Part shown: positions 1-9,456 of the stretch, piece after piece | Numbering within the stretch: position 1 is the stretch's first letter | How the letters are laid out: every line of letters starts with the position of its first letter | Assembly: GCF_042466115.1 (NCBI RefSeq) | Contig: NZ_JAXHBQ010000001.1 | Location: 620,001-684,000, forward strand | DNA: 64,000 nucleotides | Reading direction: 5' to 3' | Origin: SW4 sp042466115 | GTDB taxonomy: Bacteria; Pseudomonadota; Alphaproteobacteria; Rhodobacterales; Rhodobacteraceae | The notes under the pieces: model-generated | The model's input: the letters and a program-made list of their open reading frames with translations, nothing else | What the model was told of the DNA's origin: nothing | Databases searched by the model: none | Made by a program: the position numbers and the translations under genes

Positions 1-3000
1 CTGAGGGGATTAACCGCAATACGCGCACTATCGGCAGGGCCGCGCAGGGTAAAGTTAAAGCCGATGAACCCCTCGCCCGGACGGGTCAAAAAGCTGCCGA
101 TGCCATTGAGCAAATAGATCGGCGACACAACCCCCTGAAAATCCATGGTGCGATCCGCCATCCGGTAAACCCCGTCCAGCGACAGCCCAAGGCCCGGGCC
201 AACGGCGCTGGATTGCGTGATGATGATCCGGTCGGGGGTGATGCGAAACTGCGCATCCACATTGGAAAAGGCCAACCCCTGCCCGTCCAACTGCTGCAAC
301 AGGCCAACCACGCTGATCGCGTTCAGCAATCCGGCCAGGGCCGGCGCATCACGCACCCGCAGGTTTGTCGCGGCCAGCGTGCCGTCATAACTGCCCTCGC
401 CGCCCGCGGGCAGCAATGTCAGGTCCATCGCGCCGCCCTGCGCGTTGCGCAGCAATCCGGCGGCGCGAAACACACCGCCTGCGTCATCGCTGACGATCCG
501 CACAGCCGACCGACCGCGGCGCGGCACAACCGTGCCCTGCACCGCCGCGCCGCCATTCACACGCGCGACAAAGCCGCCGGAAAAGCCGCCCGCGCTGTCA
601 AATTCACCGCGAAAATCGGTCAGGGCAATGCCTTCGGAAATCTGCAATGTCTCAAGCGCGATTTCCATCGGGCCACCCTGCCCGCCGCTGTCCCCAAAAT
701 CGGCGTTGCGCAGGTCAAGCACACCGCCCGCCACCATGACCAGCGCAGGCCGCCCCGCGCCGCGCCCGCGCAAGATTATCGGCGCATCCAGCCAGCCCCC
801 CATCTGCACCCGCGAAAACCGCGCCGCGTCCAGCCCGCCATTGGCGCTGATGCTGATCGCACCTGCGGCCTGCAATCCGCCTGCATTGATCGACAGCGAC
901 GAAACATCAGGCACCGCGCCAAGGGTGCCCGCAACCCGCAAATCACCGCGGCTGCCGGCCTCCTTGCGCCAGCCAAGGGCGGGCAGTTGCAGCCCAAGCC
1001 CGTTAAGCGACGAGGCCAGTTCGAATGCGGGTGCCGTATCGCGCCGCAGATTGATCGTTACATCCGCAGTGGCCGCCCCGCTGATCGTGCCGCGCGGCAG
1101 GCCGATGTTGAATTCATCGGCAAAGCGCTGGGACAGTTCCACACTGCCGGTGAGCGTGGATCGCCCGCCGTTGTCGGGGCCAAAGGCCTGTTGCCAGCGC
1201 ACCGTGGCGGGCACCGCGCCAATGCGCAGCGGGCCGCTGATCGCCATGCCCGCATTGTCGGCCTCAAGCGCAAGTTCGGATGCTGCCAACCGCCGCCCCG
1301 GCACCAGCACGCTGCTTTGCACATCCCGCAGGGTCGCGCTGGCGCTATAGATGATTTCTTCGCGCGGGACCCGGCTGCGCAGTGGCAGGTTGATCTGCGC
1401 CGCAATCTGCGCGCGTCCGTCCGCAAGGGTCGTTTCCAGACCGGCCTTGCTGATAAACCCGAACGGTTCGTGATCCAGGATCGCAAGGGCCGCCGTAACC
1501 GTGCTGGCAATCTGCAAATCCACCTGCGCTGGTGGTTCGGGAATGCGCGCATCAGGAATGATGAACGTCGAACCATCAAGCACCATGCGCCCGCCTTCGG
1601 CCGGCGTGACGATACCACGATCCAGCGCCACGCTCAGCGCCGTGCCATCATAGGTCAGCAACCCCTGCCCGCCGGTGATCGGCGGCAAGGCTTTGATATA
1701 GCGCAGGTCCAGATCGTCGAATTCGGTGGTGATGCTGACAACGGGCGGTTGGTCGGGCAGCAGGCGAAACGCGGCACGCAGGCCCGAAAAATCCGCGCCC
1801 AGCAGGTTGTCATCAAACCATGCGCGGGTGCGCGGGATCATTAGCGCGGGCCAGACCGCCATCAGGCGATCGCGTGACAGGCTGTCCATGGCCCCGTCAA
1901 GCGACACCTGCCAGCCGTCGGGCGCGGCCAGAACCTCGCCGCGAAATGTGGCGCGGTGGTTTTCATCCTGCAGGACGGCCTGCCCAAGGGTCAGCGTAAA
2001 AGGATCAAGTCGCAAGCGGAAATCCGCAATCGCCGTGCCGACATCGAGCGCCTGTGCGTAAATGCCCGCCGGATTGATCTGCATCTCGCTCAGGCTAAGC
2101 TGGGCAAGGATCGCGGCGGGCCACCCATCGGAAAACTCGCGCAGATAGGCGTTGCCCTGCCCCTGAAAGCTGCCCCAGCCCGATTGCACATTGATATAGG
2201 AAAAGGTGACTTCGTCGGTGACCGGATCAAAGGTCAGATAGGTGCGCGCCTGATCAAACCGGATCGGACGTGTGGCGTTGGTCGGGCGCAGATCGCCCTG
2301 CCCGATTTCCAGCAGGGCATTCAGTGGCCCAAGCGCGCCCTGTTCGTCAATGCTGGCACGCAGTGTCGCGGAAATGGGGGCCTCGATCACCGCCAGCCAA
2401 CTGAGTGCCGGTGATTGCGTGGCAAGGTCCACCGCCGCCGCATCGGTGATTTCAAGGCTGATATCGGCCGCACTTGACCGGCGCGGGCTGGTATAGCTTA
2501 GCGACATGACCGTCACATAAGACCGCCCCGACAACAGCGCGACCTCGCCGCGCAGGGCCGTCTGATCACCCCGCAGATCAAGATCAAGCTGGCCACCGTC
2601 CACCGTCCAACTGCGCCCCGCGCGGGCATCGTCGAAATTCACGATCAGCCCGTCCGCCTGCACCCGTTCCAACGCGGCCAGTTCGCTACGATCAAACACC
2701 TGATCGAACTCGTCCAGCAAAGCGGTGAGGCTTGCCGCTTCGGTCACGGTCGCCGCCGAACCGCCAAAGGCCACGGCAACGGTGCCATCGCCCGCACGGC
2801 GCAGATTGATCTGCGCGCCTTGCAAATGCACTTCCTGGGCCAGAACTTCGCCCCGGATCAACCCACGTGGCGACAACTGCCCTTCAACCTCGGGGAAACG
2901 GGCGATGGGGGTGCCATCACCGTCGCGCAGCACCGCATTCGTGAGGCGGATACGCGGATGCAAATCGGTGCCGACCGTAAAGAAAATCTTGCCAAACCGC

Positions 3001-3212
3001 AGGCTAGCCCCATCCAGCACCTCGGCCACGCGGGCCTCGACGCGGGTCTTGATCCAGGTGGGCGCGGTGATTTCGCGCCCCAGCATCATCACCACACCGA
3101 TCACACCGAACAGCACCGGTAGCCCTGCCAACAGCACAACCGTGCGCGCGATATGGCGCTTTTTGATCCGCCGTGTGCGCGGCGGATCGTCTGGTGTTTG
3201 CGGATCAGTCAT
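1..3212 (-). CDS. AsmA-like/DUF3971 (YhdP-type) envelope protein, 3' end cut by window
   Basis: Very large envelope protein, at least 1070 codons, running off the left edge. It starts at ATG 3212 with a short basic N-terminus (TRRIKKRHIAR) followed by one hydrophobic segment (about residues 24-44), so it is probably an inner-membrane anchor with a long periplasmic part. The rest is the low-complexity beta-rich style of AsmA/YhdP proteins. The last visible residues (IAVNPL) match the conserved end of AsmA-like C-terminal domains, so little is probably missing. YhdP-family proteins are implicated in moving phospholipid between the two membranes; that role here is inference. The gene is divergent from bcp, with about 105 bp between them. 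The plus strand opposite it carries long open frames that I regard as shadows. Confidence 0.85.
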   Translation of the reverse strand, partial: MTDPQTPDDPPRTRRIKKRHIARTVVLLAGLPVLFGVIGVVMMLGREITAPTWIKTRVEARVAEVLDGASLRFGKIFFTVGTDLHPRIRLTNAVLRDGDGTPIARFPEVEGQLSPRGLIRGEVLAQEVHLQGAQINLRRAGDGTVAVAFGGSAATVTEAASLTALLDEFDQVFDRSELAALERVQADGLIVNFDDARAGRSWTVDGGQLDLDLRGDQTALRGEVALLSGRSYVTVMSLSYTSPRRSSAADISLEITDAAAVDLATQSPALSWLAVIEAPISATLRASIDEQGALGPLNALLEIGQGDLRPTNATRPIRFDQARTYLTFDPVTDEVTFSYINVQSGWGSFQGQGNAYLREFSDGWPAAILAQLSLSEMQINPAGIYAQALDVGTAIADFRLRLDPFTLTLGQAVLQDENHRATFRGEVLAAPDGWQVSLDGAMDSLSRDRLMAVWPALMIPRTRAWFDDNLLGADFSGLRAAFRLLPDQPPVVSITTEFDDLDLRYIKALPPITGGQGLLTYDGTALSVALDRGIVTPAEGGRMVLDGSTFIIPDARIPEPPAQVDLQIASTVTAALAILDHEPFGFISKAGLETTLADGRAQIAAQINLPLRSRVPREEIIYSASATLRDVQSSVLVPGRRLAASELALEADNAGMAISGPLRIGAVPATVRWQQAFGPDNGGRSTLTGSVELSQRFADEFNIGLPRGTISGAATADVTINLRRDTAPAFELASSLNGLGLQLPALGWRKEAGSRGDLRVAGTLGAVPDVSSLSINAGGLQAAGAISISANGGLDAARFSRVQMGGWLDAPIILRGRGAGRPALVMVAGGVLDLRNADFGDSGGQGGPMEIALETLQISEGIALTDFRGEFDSAGGFSGGFVARVNGGAAVQGTVVPRRGRSAVRIVSDDAGGVFRAAGLLRNAQGGAMDLTLLPAGGEGSYDGTLAATNLRVRDAPALAGLLNAISVVGLLQQLDGQGLAFSNVDAQFRITPDRIIITQSSAVGPGLGLSLDGVYRMADRTMDFQGVVSPIYLLNGIGSFLTRPGEGFIGFNFTLRGPADSARIAVNPL

Positions 3213-3317
3213 GAAAACAGTGCATTGCGGCCTTTGGCGATGTTTATCCCTTTATATTCGCGTGTTGCGACCTAAAACAAAACACGAAACAACATCCCTG
3301 CGCAAAGGAGTGCTGAA

Positions 3318-3791
3318 ATGTCCAACCCCACCCTTGAAATCGGCGATATCGCCCCTGCTATCACCCTGCCCCGCGATGGCGGTGATATGGTCGCACTGTC
3401 GGACTATGCCGGCCAGAATGTCGTGCTCTATTTCTACCCGCGCGACGACACCCCCGGCTGCACCAAAGAGGCTATCGGCTTTACCGACATGACCGCCGAG
3501 TTTGCCGCCGCAAACACAGTGGTGCTGGGCGTGTCCAAGGACAGCGTCAAAAAGCACGACAAATTCCGCGACAAACACAACCTTGGCGTGGCGCTGTTGT
3601 CGGACGAAAACGGCGATGTCTGCGAACGCTATGGCGTCTGGGTGGAAAAGAACATGTATGGCAAGACCTATATGGGGATCGAACGCGCGACTTTTCTGAT
3701 CGACCCGTCGGGCAGGATTGCGCAGGTCTGGCGCAAGGTCAAAGTTCCCGGCCATGTGGATGCGGTGCTGGCGGCGGCGCGCGCGCTTTAG
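3318..3791 (+). CDS. bcp: Thioredoxin-dependent peroxiredoxin, Bcp/PrxQ type
   Basis: Cytoplasmic peroxidase of 157 aa, the usual length, that reduces hydrogen peroxide and organic hydroperoxides using thioredoxin. The family signature FYPRDDTPGCTKEA lies near residues 39-52, with the peroxidatic Cys in PGCT. The second Cys that PrxQ enzymes often carry five residues later is replaced here (CTKEAI), so it is probably a 1-Cys or atypical variant; another Cys occurs later in DVCERYG. An AAGGAG ribosome site precedes ATG 3318. It is divergent from the AsmA-like gene and followed after 48 bp by a sulfur-amino-acid PLP enzyme. Confidence 0.95.
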   Translation: MSNPTLEIGDIAPAITLPRDGGDMVALSDYAGQNVVLYFYPRDDTPGCTKEAIGFTDMTAEFAAANTVVLGVSKDSVKKHDKFRDKHNLGVALLSDENGDVCERYGVWVEKNMYGKTYMGIERATFLIDPSGRIAQVWRKVKVPGHVDAVLAAARAL

Positions 3792-3839
3792 CTTGCGTCT
3801 GGTGCGGGATTTGCCGACATAGACCCAACGGAGGGTATC

Positions 3840-4964
3840 ATGACAGGCAAAAACGATCTTGATCCGGCAACCATCGCGGCCCATGGCGGAAGCGGGTTGG
3901 TCCCCGACCTCAACATGGCCACGACCTATGCACGCGGCGCTGACTATGCCCTGCTGGACCCGGCCAATGTCTATGCGCGTGACCACAGTGACATCACCCG
4001 CCAATGCGAAAGCGTGTTGGCGCAACTGGAACAGGCGGAAACGGCGCTGCTGTTTCCCTCGGGCATGGCGGCGATTGCGGCGGTATTTCGCACGCTGCCT
4101 GCGGGGGCCGATATCGTGGCCCAATCGGGTATTTACTGGGGCACGACAGCGTGGTTGCGCGATTTCTGTGCGCGGCGCGACGTGGCCCTGCACGAGGTCG
4201 ACACGGCTGACCCAGCCCAGCTTGAAACATCAATTGCGGCCCATAAACCGCAGATAACATTCATTGAAACGCCATCGAACCCGTGGCTGAAAACCACAGA
4301 TATCGTCCGCGCCGCTGACCTGACACATGCCGCTGGCGGCTTGCTGGTCGTCGACTCGACCGCCGCAACACCCATCCTGTCACAGCCCCTGAATCTTGGC
4401 GCGGATATCGTCATGCATTCGGCTACCAAGGCGATCAACGGGCATTCCGATGTGCTGGCTGGCGTGCTGGCCACCAACGCGCCCGATGCGCCGATCTGGC
4501 AGGCCATCGCCACCGACCGCCACGATGCAGGCGCGGTGATCAACCCCTTTGCTGCGTGGCTGCTGCTGCGCGGGATGCGCACCCTGCCCCTGCGTGTGGC
4601 GCGGATGAGCGAAAGTGCCATGACCATCGCCAGCCATTTCGCCGCCCACCCGAAAATCGACGCCGTTTATTACCCCGGCCTGCCCGATCATCCCGGCCAT
4701 GCAATTGCCGCGCGCCAGATGCATGGCGGCTTTGGCGGGCTGATGTCGATCCTTGTCAAAGGTGATGCGGCGGATGCCCTGCGCGCGACGGGCCGCCTGC
4801 AATTGTTCACCCGCGCCACATCGCTGGGGGGTGTCGAAAGCCTTGTGGAACACCGCCATACCATTGAACCGCACACCGGCATCCCGCCCAACCTGCTGCG
4901 CCTGTCCATCGGCATCGAGGATGCAGGCGACCTGATCGCTGATCTGGAGCAGGCCCTTGGTTGA
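3840..4964 (+). CDS. metC: Cys/Met-metabolism PLP enzyme, cystathionine beta-lyase-like
   Basis: A 374-aa fold-type I PLP enzyme of the trans-sulfuration family. The Schiff-base lysine is K187 in SATKAINGHSD, the PLP-binding Asp lies in VVDSTAATP, and SLGGVESL near the C-terminus is typical of the family. The N-terminal substrate loop differs from the classical YSRYxNPT form (here VYARDHSDITRQ), so cystathionine beta-lyase is the best guess rather than certain; gamma-synthase or another lyase is possible. It overlaps the next gene by 8 bp, so the two are probably translated together. GGAGG lies upstream of ATG 3840. Confidence 0.82.
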   Translation: MTGKNDLDPATIAAHGGSGLVPDLNMATTYARGADYALLDPANVYARDHSDITRQCESVLAQLEQAETALLFPSGMAAIAAVFRTLPAGADIVAQSGIYWGTTAWLRDFCARRDVALHEVDTADPAQLETSIAAHKPQITFIETPSNPWLKTTDIVRAADLTHAAGGLLVVDSTAATPILSQPLNLGADIVMHSATKAINGHSDVLAGVLATNAPDAPIWQAIATDRHDAGAVINPFAAWLLLRGMRTLPLRVARMSESAMTIASHFAAHPKIDAVYYPGLPDHPGHAIAARQMHGGFGGLMSILVKGDAADALRATGRLQLFTRATSLGGVESLVEHRHTIEPHTGIPPNLLRLSIGIEDAGDLIADLEQALG

Positions 4965-5784
4965 TCTGCCGCTTGCCGAAATGGCCGTTGCGGTGTTGCG
5001 CACGGCGGACGGGCGCGAAAAGACCGCCCTGTCGCGCAAATACGCCGCCCAGTGGCAGGCTGCGCGCGCCGCAGGCGAAACACCGGCCATCGGCGAGGCC
5101 ACCCCGCCCATGCAGCCCGCACGCCCCGACCAGCCTGCGCTACTGGACCCGCGTGATGTGCCGCGCCGCAAGCCCGGCACACCGGACGGGCGCATCGCCA
5201 TTTTGCACGCGGTCGCCCATATCGAACTGAACGCCGTGGACCTGCACTGGGACATCATCGCGCGCTTTACCGACACACCGATGCCCATCGGTTTCTATGA
5301 CGACTGGGTCAAGTCGGCAGACGAAGAATCCAAGCATTTCAACCTGATGTGCGACTGTCTTGAAGCACAAGGCAGCCACTATGGCGCGCTGCCCGCGCAC
5401 GCGGGCATGTGGCGCGCCGCCGAAGATACGGCAGATGATCTGATGGGGCGGCTGGCGGTTGTGCCGATGGTGCTCGAGGCGCGCGGGCTGGACGTGACGC
5501 CGGGCATGATCCGCATTTTCCAGCAGGCCAAGGACCAACAGGCGATTGATGCGCTCAACGTGATTTACGGCGAAGAAGTGCATCACGTGGCTTACGGGTC
5601 AAAATGGTTCCATTTCCTGTGCGGGCGGCACGATCTGGACCCGACGGGCGTGTTCCACGACCTTGTGCGCCGCTATTTCCACAGCACCCTCAAGCCGCCA
5701 TTCAACGAGGAAAAGCGCGCCGAGGCAGGCATTCCGCCCGATTTCTACTGGCCCCTGGCCGGGGAAAGCAAACCGCGCGGTTAA
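4957..5784 (+). CDS. DUF455 family ferritin-like protein
   Basis: A 275-aa protein of the DUF455 (PF04305) family, which has a ferritin-like helical fold. Candidate metal ligands are HAVAHIELNAVDLH, DEESKHFNLM and YGEEVHHVAYG: paired Glu and His on successive helices. Function is unknown; a di-metal oxidase or hydroxylase is the usual guess for this fold. TTG 4957 is the most upstream start and places translation 8 bp inside the preceding PLP enzyme; no good ATG precedes the conserved region, so coupling is likely. A 188-bp gap with no evident gene follows. Confidence 0.85.
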   Translation: MVDLPLAEMAVAVLRTADGREKTALSRKYAAQWQAARAAGETPAIGEATPPMQPARPDQPALLDPRDVPRRKPGTPDGRIAILHAVAHIELNAVDLHWDIIARFTDTPMPIGFYDDWVKSADEESKHFNLMCDCLEAQGSHYGALPAHAGMWRAAEDTADDLMGRLAVVPMVLEARGLDVTPGMIRIFQQAKDQQAIDALNVIYGEEVHHVAYGSKWFHFLCGRHDLDPTGVFHDLVRRYFHSTLKPPFNEEKRAEAGIPPDFYWPLAGESKPRG

Positions 5785-5972
5785 CCAATCGGGTCGCTTG
5801 CCCCTTGGTCAGTCGGCGCATTTTCGCCCATTGTGCCCGATATCCCACTGGATTCGCGTATTTTTGCGCAAATTTCTTGCAGCAGAGTCCCCACCCCGTT
5901 AACACCGTCTGGCATACCCTTGGGCTGGGGGGCTGGTGTGTGCTTTGGGACGGGAACTAAAGGGACAGACAC

Positions 5973-7292
5973 GTGCGATCACGCCTCATTCAAAAGATGC
6001 ATCGGGCGCTTGAAAAACGCTTTCCCGAAAAGCGGCTATTCTTGCGCTCGGATACGGAAACACGCTTCATTCGCCTGCGCTCGGAAACGCAATTGCTGGC
6101 TTGGGCCGGCGGGGCGATCACCCTTGCCTGGACAATCATCGCCACCGCGATCCTGCTGATGGATACCATCGGGGCAGGCAACTTCCGCGCACAGGCCCTG
6201 CGCGACCAGATGATCTATGAAGAACGGCTGAACGCCCTGTCGCTGGAACGTGACCGCCGCGCCGACGAGGCATTGGCCGCACAGGAACGCTTCTCGCTCG
6301 CGCTTGAACAAATCTCGCTCATGCAGTCGGAACTGCTCACCTCCGAGGACCGCCGCCGCGAAATGGAAACCGGTATCGAAGTCGTGCAGGCCACGTTGCG
6401 CCGCGCGATGCAGGAACGCGAAGCCGCCCGCGACGAGGCCGCGACCCTGACAGCCGCCCTTGAAGGTGACGGCACATCAATCGCCGCAATCACCGGCGGC
6501 AGCGAAACCGGCGGCACCGTTGATCTGCTGGCCGATGCCCTTGCCACCACCGCCGCCGAACGCGACCTGATCGCAGCGGATGCGCAATTTGCCATCGAAC
6601 ACGCGGCTGAAATGGAACTCGCCCTGCGCCTTCTTGAAGAAAAGAACGACGCGATTTTCCGCCAGCTCGAAGAAGCCATGACCGTGTCGGTTGAACCGCT
6701 TGACCGGATGTTCCGCGCGGCTGGCCTGAACCCCGATGATCTGCTGGCTGCCGCGCGCCGTGGCTATTCGGGCACCGGTGGGCCGCTGATGCCGTTCCAG
6801 TTTTCCACCCGTGGCGGCGACAACGATCCCGAAACCGAACGGGCCAATGCGATCCTTGGCGGGCTTGACCGTATCAACCTTTATCGCATTGCCGCCGAAC
6901 GCGCGCCATTTGATATTCCGGTGCGGGACAACTACCGCTTTACCTCCGGCTTTGGCCAGCGCTGGGGCCGGATGCACAACGGCACCGATTTTGCAGCCCC
7001 CATCGGCACGCCGATTTATGCCCCCGCTGACGGTGTTGTGACTTTCGCAGGCTGGTCTTCGGGCTATGGTCGCATGGTCAAGATCCAGCACGAGTTCGGG
7101 ATCGAGACGCGCTATGCCCACCAGAACCGGATTCGCGTGCAAGTCGGACAAAGAGTCTCGCGCGGGGACCGGATTGGTGATATTGGCAATTCTGGACGGT
7201 CAACTGGCCCGCACCTGCACTATGAAATCCGCGTAGGCGGACGCCCCGTAAACCCGATGATCTATATAAGAGCTGGACAAGATGTTTTCTAA
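5973..7292 (+). CDS. Membrane-anchored M23 metallopeptidase with DUF5930 region
   Basis: A 439-aa peptidoglycan endopeptidase of the LytM/M23 type. Residues 1-35 are basic, then comes one transmembrane segment (about 43-66), a long coiled coil rich in Arg/Glu/Ala (about 70-240), and a C-terminal M23 domain with zinc ligands in HNGTDF and HLHYE. A GTG start at 5973 follows a purine-rich AAAGGGACAG. The last 11 bp overlap the bactofilin gene. Pairing of an M23 hydrolase with a bactofilin recurs in bacteria and suggests localised wall remodelling under the control of a cytoskeletal polymer (inference). Confidence 0.93.
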   Translation: MRSRLIQKMHRALEKRFPEKRLFLRSDTETRFIRLRSETQLLAWAGGAITLAWTIIATAILLMDTIGAGNFRAQALRDQMIYEERLNALSLERDRRADEALAAQERFSLALEQISLMQSELLTSEDRRREMETGIEVVQATLRRAMQEREAARDEAATLTAALEGDGTSIAAITGGSETGGTVDLLADALATTAAERDLIAADAQFAIEHAAEMELALRLLEEKNDAIFRQLEEAMTVSVEPLDRMFRAAGLNPDDLLAAARRGYSGTGGPLMPFQFSTRGGDNDPETERANAILGGLDRINLYRIAAERAPFDIPVRDNYRFTSGFGQRWGRMHNGTDFAAPIGTPIYAPADGVVTFAGWSSGYGRMVKIQHEFGIETRYAHQNRIRVQVGQRVSRGDRIGDIGNSGRSTGPHLHYEIRVGGRPVNPMIYIRAGQDVF

Positions 7293-7782
7293 AAGCAAAA
7301 TCAACGAGCCGGGCCCAAGCGCCGGTGACACAAAAACACCATCGACGGATGCGGCAAAATCCGCAACGCCAAGCAGCGCGCCGTCGACGGAATTCAAGCC
7401 ATCCGCGCCCAAGGCCAAGCCGCCTGCGTCGATCCTGTCAACGGATCTGCACATCAAGGGCAACCTGAAAACCAGTGGTGACATCAACATCGAAGGTCAG
7501 GTTGACGGCGACATCCGCGCCCACCTGCTGACCATCGGCGAAGGCGCAACCGTCAAGGGCGAATGCATTGCCGACGATGTGGTCGTGAACGGCCGCATCA
7601 TTGGCACCGTGCGCGGCCTCAAGGTGCGTCTGACATCATCCGCGCGGGTCGAGGGTGACATCATCCACAAGACCATCGCCATTGAATCAGGCGCCCACTT
7701 TGAAGGGTCGGTGCAACGTCAGGACGATCCGCTGAACAAGACCGATGGCAAGACCCCCGCAAAGCCCGCGGACAAGGCCTAG
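7282..7782 (+). CDS. Bactofilin (polymer-forming cytoskeletal protein)
   Basis: A 166-aa bactofilin. A disordered Ser/Pro/Lys-rich N-terminal tail (about 1-50) precedes the conserved beta-helix core (about 52-145), which has the repeating GDINIEGQVDGDI, GRIIGTVRG and EGDIIHKTI patterns typical of the family; a Lys-rich tail follows. Bactofilins self-assemble without nucleotide into filaments at the inner membrane and scaffold wall enzymes. The start lies inside the upstream M23 peptidase, so translation is probably coupled, and a rho-independent terminator follows at 7802-7834. Confidence 0.95.
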   Translation: MFSKSKINEPGPSAGDTKTPSTDAAKSATPSSAPSTEFKPSAPKAKPPASILSTDLHIKGNLKTSGDINIEGQVDGDIRAHLLTIGEGATVKGECIADDVVVNGRIIGTVRGLKVRLTSSARVEGDIIHKTIAIESGAHFEGSVQRQDDPLNKTDGKTPAKPADKA

Positions 7783-7801
7783 GCGACCGACGACATTACC
7801 C

Positions 7802-7834
7802 AAAGGGCGCCCGAGCAATCGCGGCGCCTTTTTT
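7802..7834 (+). terminator. Rho-independent terminator after bactofilin
   Basis: Left arm AAAGGGCGCC (7802-7811) pairs with GGCGCC plus the start of a T6 run (7823-7834), with one G-U pair and an 11-nt loop. It closes the M23-bactofilin operon just before the DUF4336 gene. Confidence 0.8.
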
Positions 7835-7848
7835 GTGAGGGTTGCGCG

Positions 7849-8526
7849 ATGATCCAACTTGGACCTGACATCTGGACTGCGCTTGGGCCGCACCAAAGCA
7901 CGCTTGGTTTTCACTATCCAACCCGCATGGTGGTGATCCGCCTGGCTGATGGCGGGCTGTTTGTCTGGTCACCCATAGCCTTGACGCCCGCGTTGCAAAG
8001 CGCCGTGGATGCCCTTGGCCCCGTGCGCCATCTGATCGCCCCGAACACGCTGCACCATATGTCGCTGGGCGACTGGCAAGCGGCCTATCCCCACGCGTGC
8101 ACCCATGGCGCGCCGGGGCTGCCGGCCAAGCGCAGCGATCTGGTGTTTGACGATGCACTGAACGACACGCCCTGCCCTGACTGGGCCGATCAGATTGACC
8201 AATGCGTTTTGCAAGGCAATGCGATCACGACCGAGGTCGTGTTTTTTCATCGCGCCAGCGCCACGGTTCTTTTCACCGATCTGATCCAGCATTTCCCGCG
8301 TGACTGGTTCTCGGGCTGGCGCGCGGTTGTTGCCCGTCTTGATCTGATGACAGCGCCCGAACCCAGCGTGCCGCGCAAGTTCCGCTTGGCCTTTCGCGAT
8401 CGTGGCGCGGCGCGCGCGGCCCTTGCAACAATTACCACATGGCCCGCAAACACGCTTGTCATGGCGCATGGTGCACCCGTCAAGGATGCGCAGGCTGTTA
8501 TCAAACGCGCATTTGGCTGGCTTTAG
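7849..8526 (+). CDS. DUF4336 domain protein, metallo-hydrolase-like
   Basis: A 225-aa protein of the DUF4336 family, related to the metallo-beta-lactamase fold. Visible landmarks are the N-terminal GPDIWTALGP, a central LIAPNTLHHMSLGDW where the metal-binding loop would be, and the C-terminal VMAHGAPV. The full HxHxDH metal motif is not present (HHMSLGDW instead), so catalytic activity is doubtful. Its stop codon interlocks with that of the convergent DUF2189 gene (4-bp overlap). It starts shortly after the bactofilin terminator, so it probably has its own promoter. Physiological role unknown. Confidence 0.82.
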   Translation: MIQLGPDIWTALGPHQSTLGFHYPTRMVVIRLADGGLFVWSPIALTPALQSAVDALGPVRHLIAPNTLHHMSLGDWQAAYPHACTHGAPGLPAKRSDLVFDDALNDTPCPDWADQIDQCVLQGNAITTEVVFFHRASATVLFTDLIQHFPRDWFSGWRAVVARLDLMTAPEPSVPRKFRLAFRDRGAARAALATITTWPANTLVMAHGAPVKDAQAVIKRAFGWL

Positions 8527-9305
8527 ACCCGATCACACAGCGCGCGCCGGTAAAGGTGCCATGTGGCATGGCCCAACACCGGCAGCACGATCACCAGCCC
8601 CAGAAACATCGGCGCAAGGGCAATCAGTGACAGCACCGCGATGATCCCGGCCCAGACCAGCATCACCAGCAGGTTCGCTTGCACGGTGCGAAAGCTCAGG
8701 ATCATGGCGCTGATGAAATCGATCTCTTTTTCCAGCACCAGTGGCAGGCTGACCACCGTGATCGAAAACAGCAGGAACGCCAGCACCGCACCCACGCCCA
8801 GTTCCACCGCGATCATGGTCAATCCGTTGGGTGTCAGAAACGCCTCCCAGCTTTGGCTGACGTTCGTCATGGTCGACAGCCCCATGAACAGGGCAAAAAT
8901 CATGTGCGCAAGGAAGGTCCAGAACAGGAAATAGAACACGATGATCGCCCCGATCCACGGCACCTGGCGTGTGCGTTCGTTCCAGACCACACCCAGAACA
9001 TCGCGCCAGTGCAGCGGTTGATCGGTCTCAAGACGGCGGCTGACCTCGTAAAGACCCACGGCGGCAAAGGGGGCGGCCAGCGGGAATCCCAGCGACGTGG
9101 CCAGCGTCCATGTCACATGCCCGGCCCCCAGCCACAGCATGAAAAACCCGCCCAGCACATAGACCGCGCTAAAGAACAGCCCGAATTGCGGCGCACGACG
9201 GAAATCATACATCCCCGCCTTGAGGACCACCCAAAGCTCGGACAGGGTCACTTGCCCGATATCGGGCAGTGGCGATGCGGCGATGTGGTCGCTGGCGTCG
9301 GACAT
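8523..9305 (-). CDS. DUF2189 integral membrane protein
   Basis: A 260-aa polytopic inner-membrane protein of the DUF2189 family, with about six hydrophobic segments beginning near residue 42 (FGLFFSAVYVLGGFFMLW). The family signatures VGLYEVSRRLE and the late VSLPLVLEKEIDFISA are present. Function unknown; members are widespread in alpha- and betaproteobacteria, and no enzyme motif is visible. The start ATG 9305 is followed directly by the acidic soluble N-terminus. It converges with and overlaps DUF4336 by 4 bp. Confidence 0.85.
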   Translation of the reverse strand: MSDASDHIAASPLPDIGQVTLSELWVVLKAGMYDFRRAPQFGLFFSAVYVLGGFFMLWLGAGHVTWTLATSLGFPLAAPFAAVGLYEVSRRLETDQPLHWRDVLGVVWNERTRQVPWIGAIIVFYFLFWTFLAHMIFALFMGLSTMTNVSQSWEAFLTPNGLTMIAVELGVGAVLAFLLFSITVVSLPLVLEKEIDFISAMILSFRTVQANLLVMLVWAGIIAVLSLIALAPMFLGLVIVLPVLGHATWHLYRRALCDRV

Positions 9306-9380
9306 GATATTCCCCTTTCGGAATATTTCGCCAGTGCCGCGGCCTCAAGTCAAGCATTAGTCCTTGGCGATAGGCTCTTG

Positions 9381-9452
9381 GCACGGAATCAAACCGCAGG
9401 CGCCCTGCCGCGTTCAGGCTCAAGACGGGAGATTGGTGGCTTGATTCCGGGC
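9381..9452. repeat. Palindromic intergenic element, copy A
   Basis: Positions 9381-9408 match 27653-27680 at 26 of 28 bases. The element ends with GGCTTGATTCCGGGC (9438-9452), which is the near reverse complement of its own start, giving an imperfect stem with a 40-50 nt loop. It fills the gap between DUF2189 and prfB. Confidence 0.55.
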
Positions 9453-9456
9453 GTGG

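Noticed and set aside
213..1844. A 543-codon plus-strand open frame rich in Arg, Ala and His
   Set aside because: It is antisense to the AsmA-like gene, has the composition of a shadow frame in GC-rich DNA, and shows no signal, fold motif or ribosome site.
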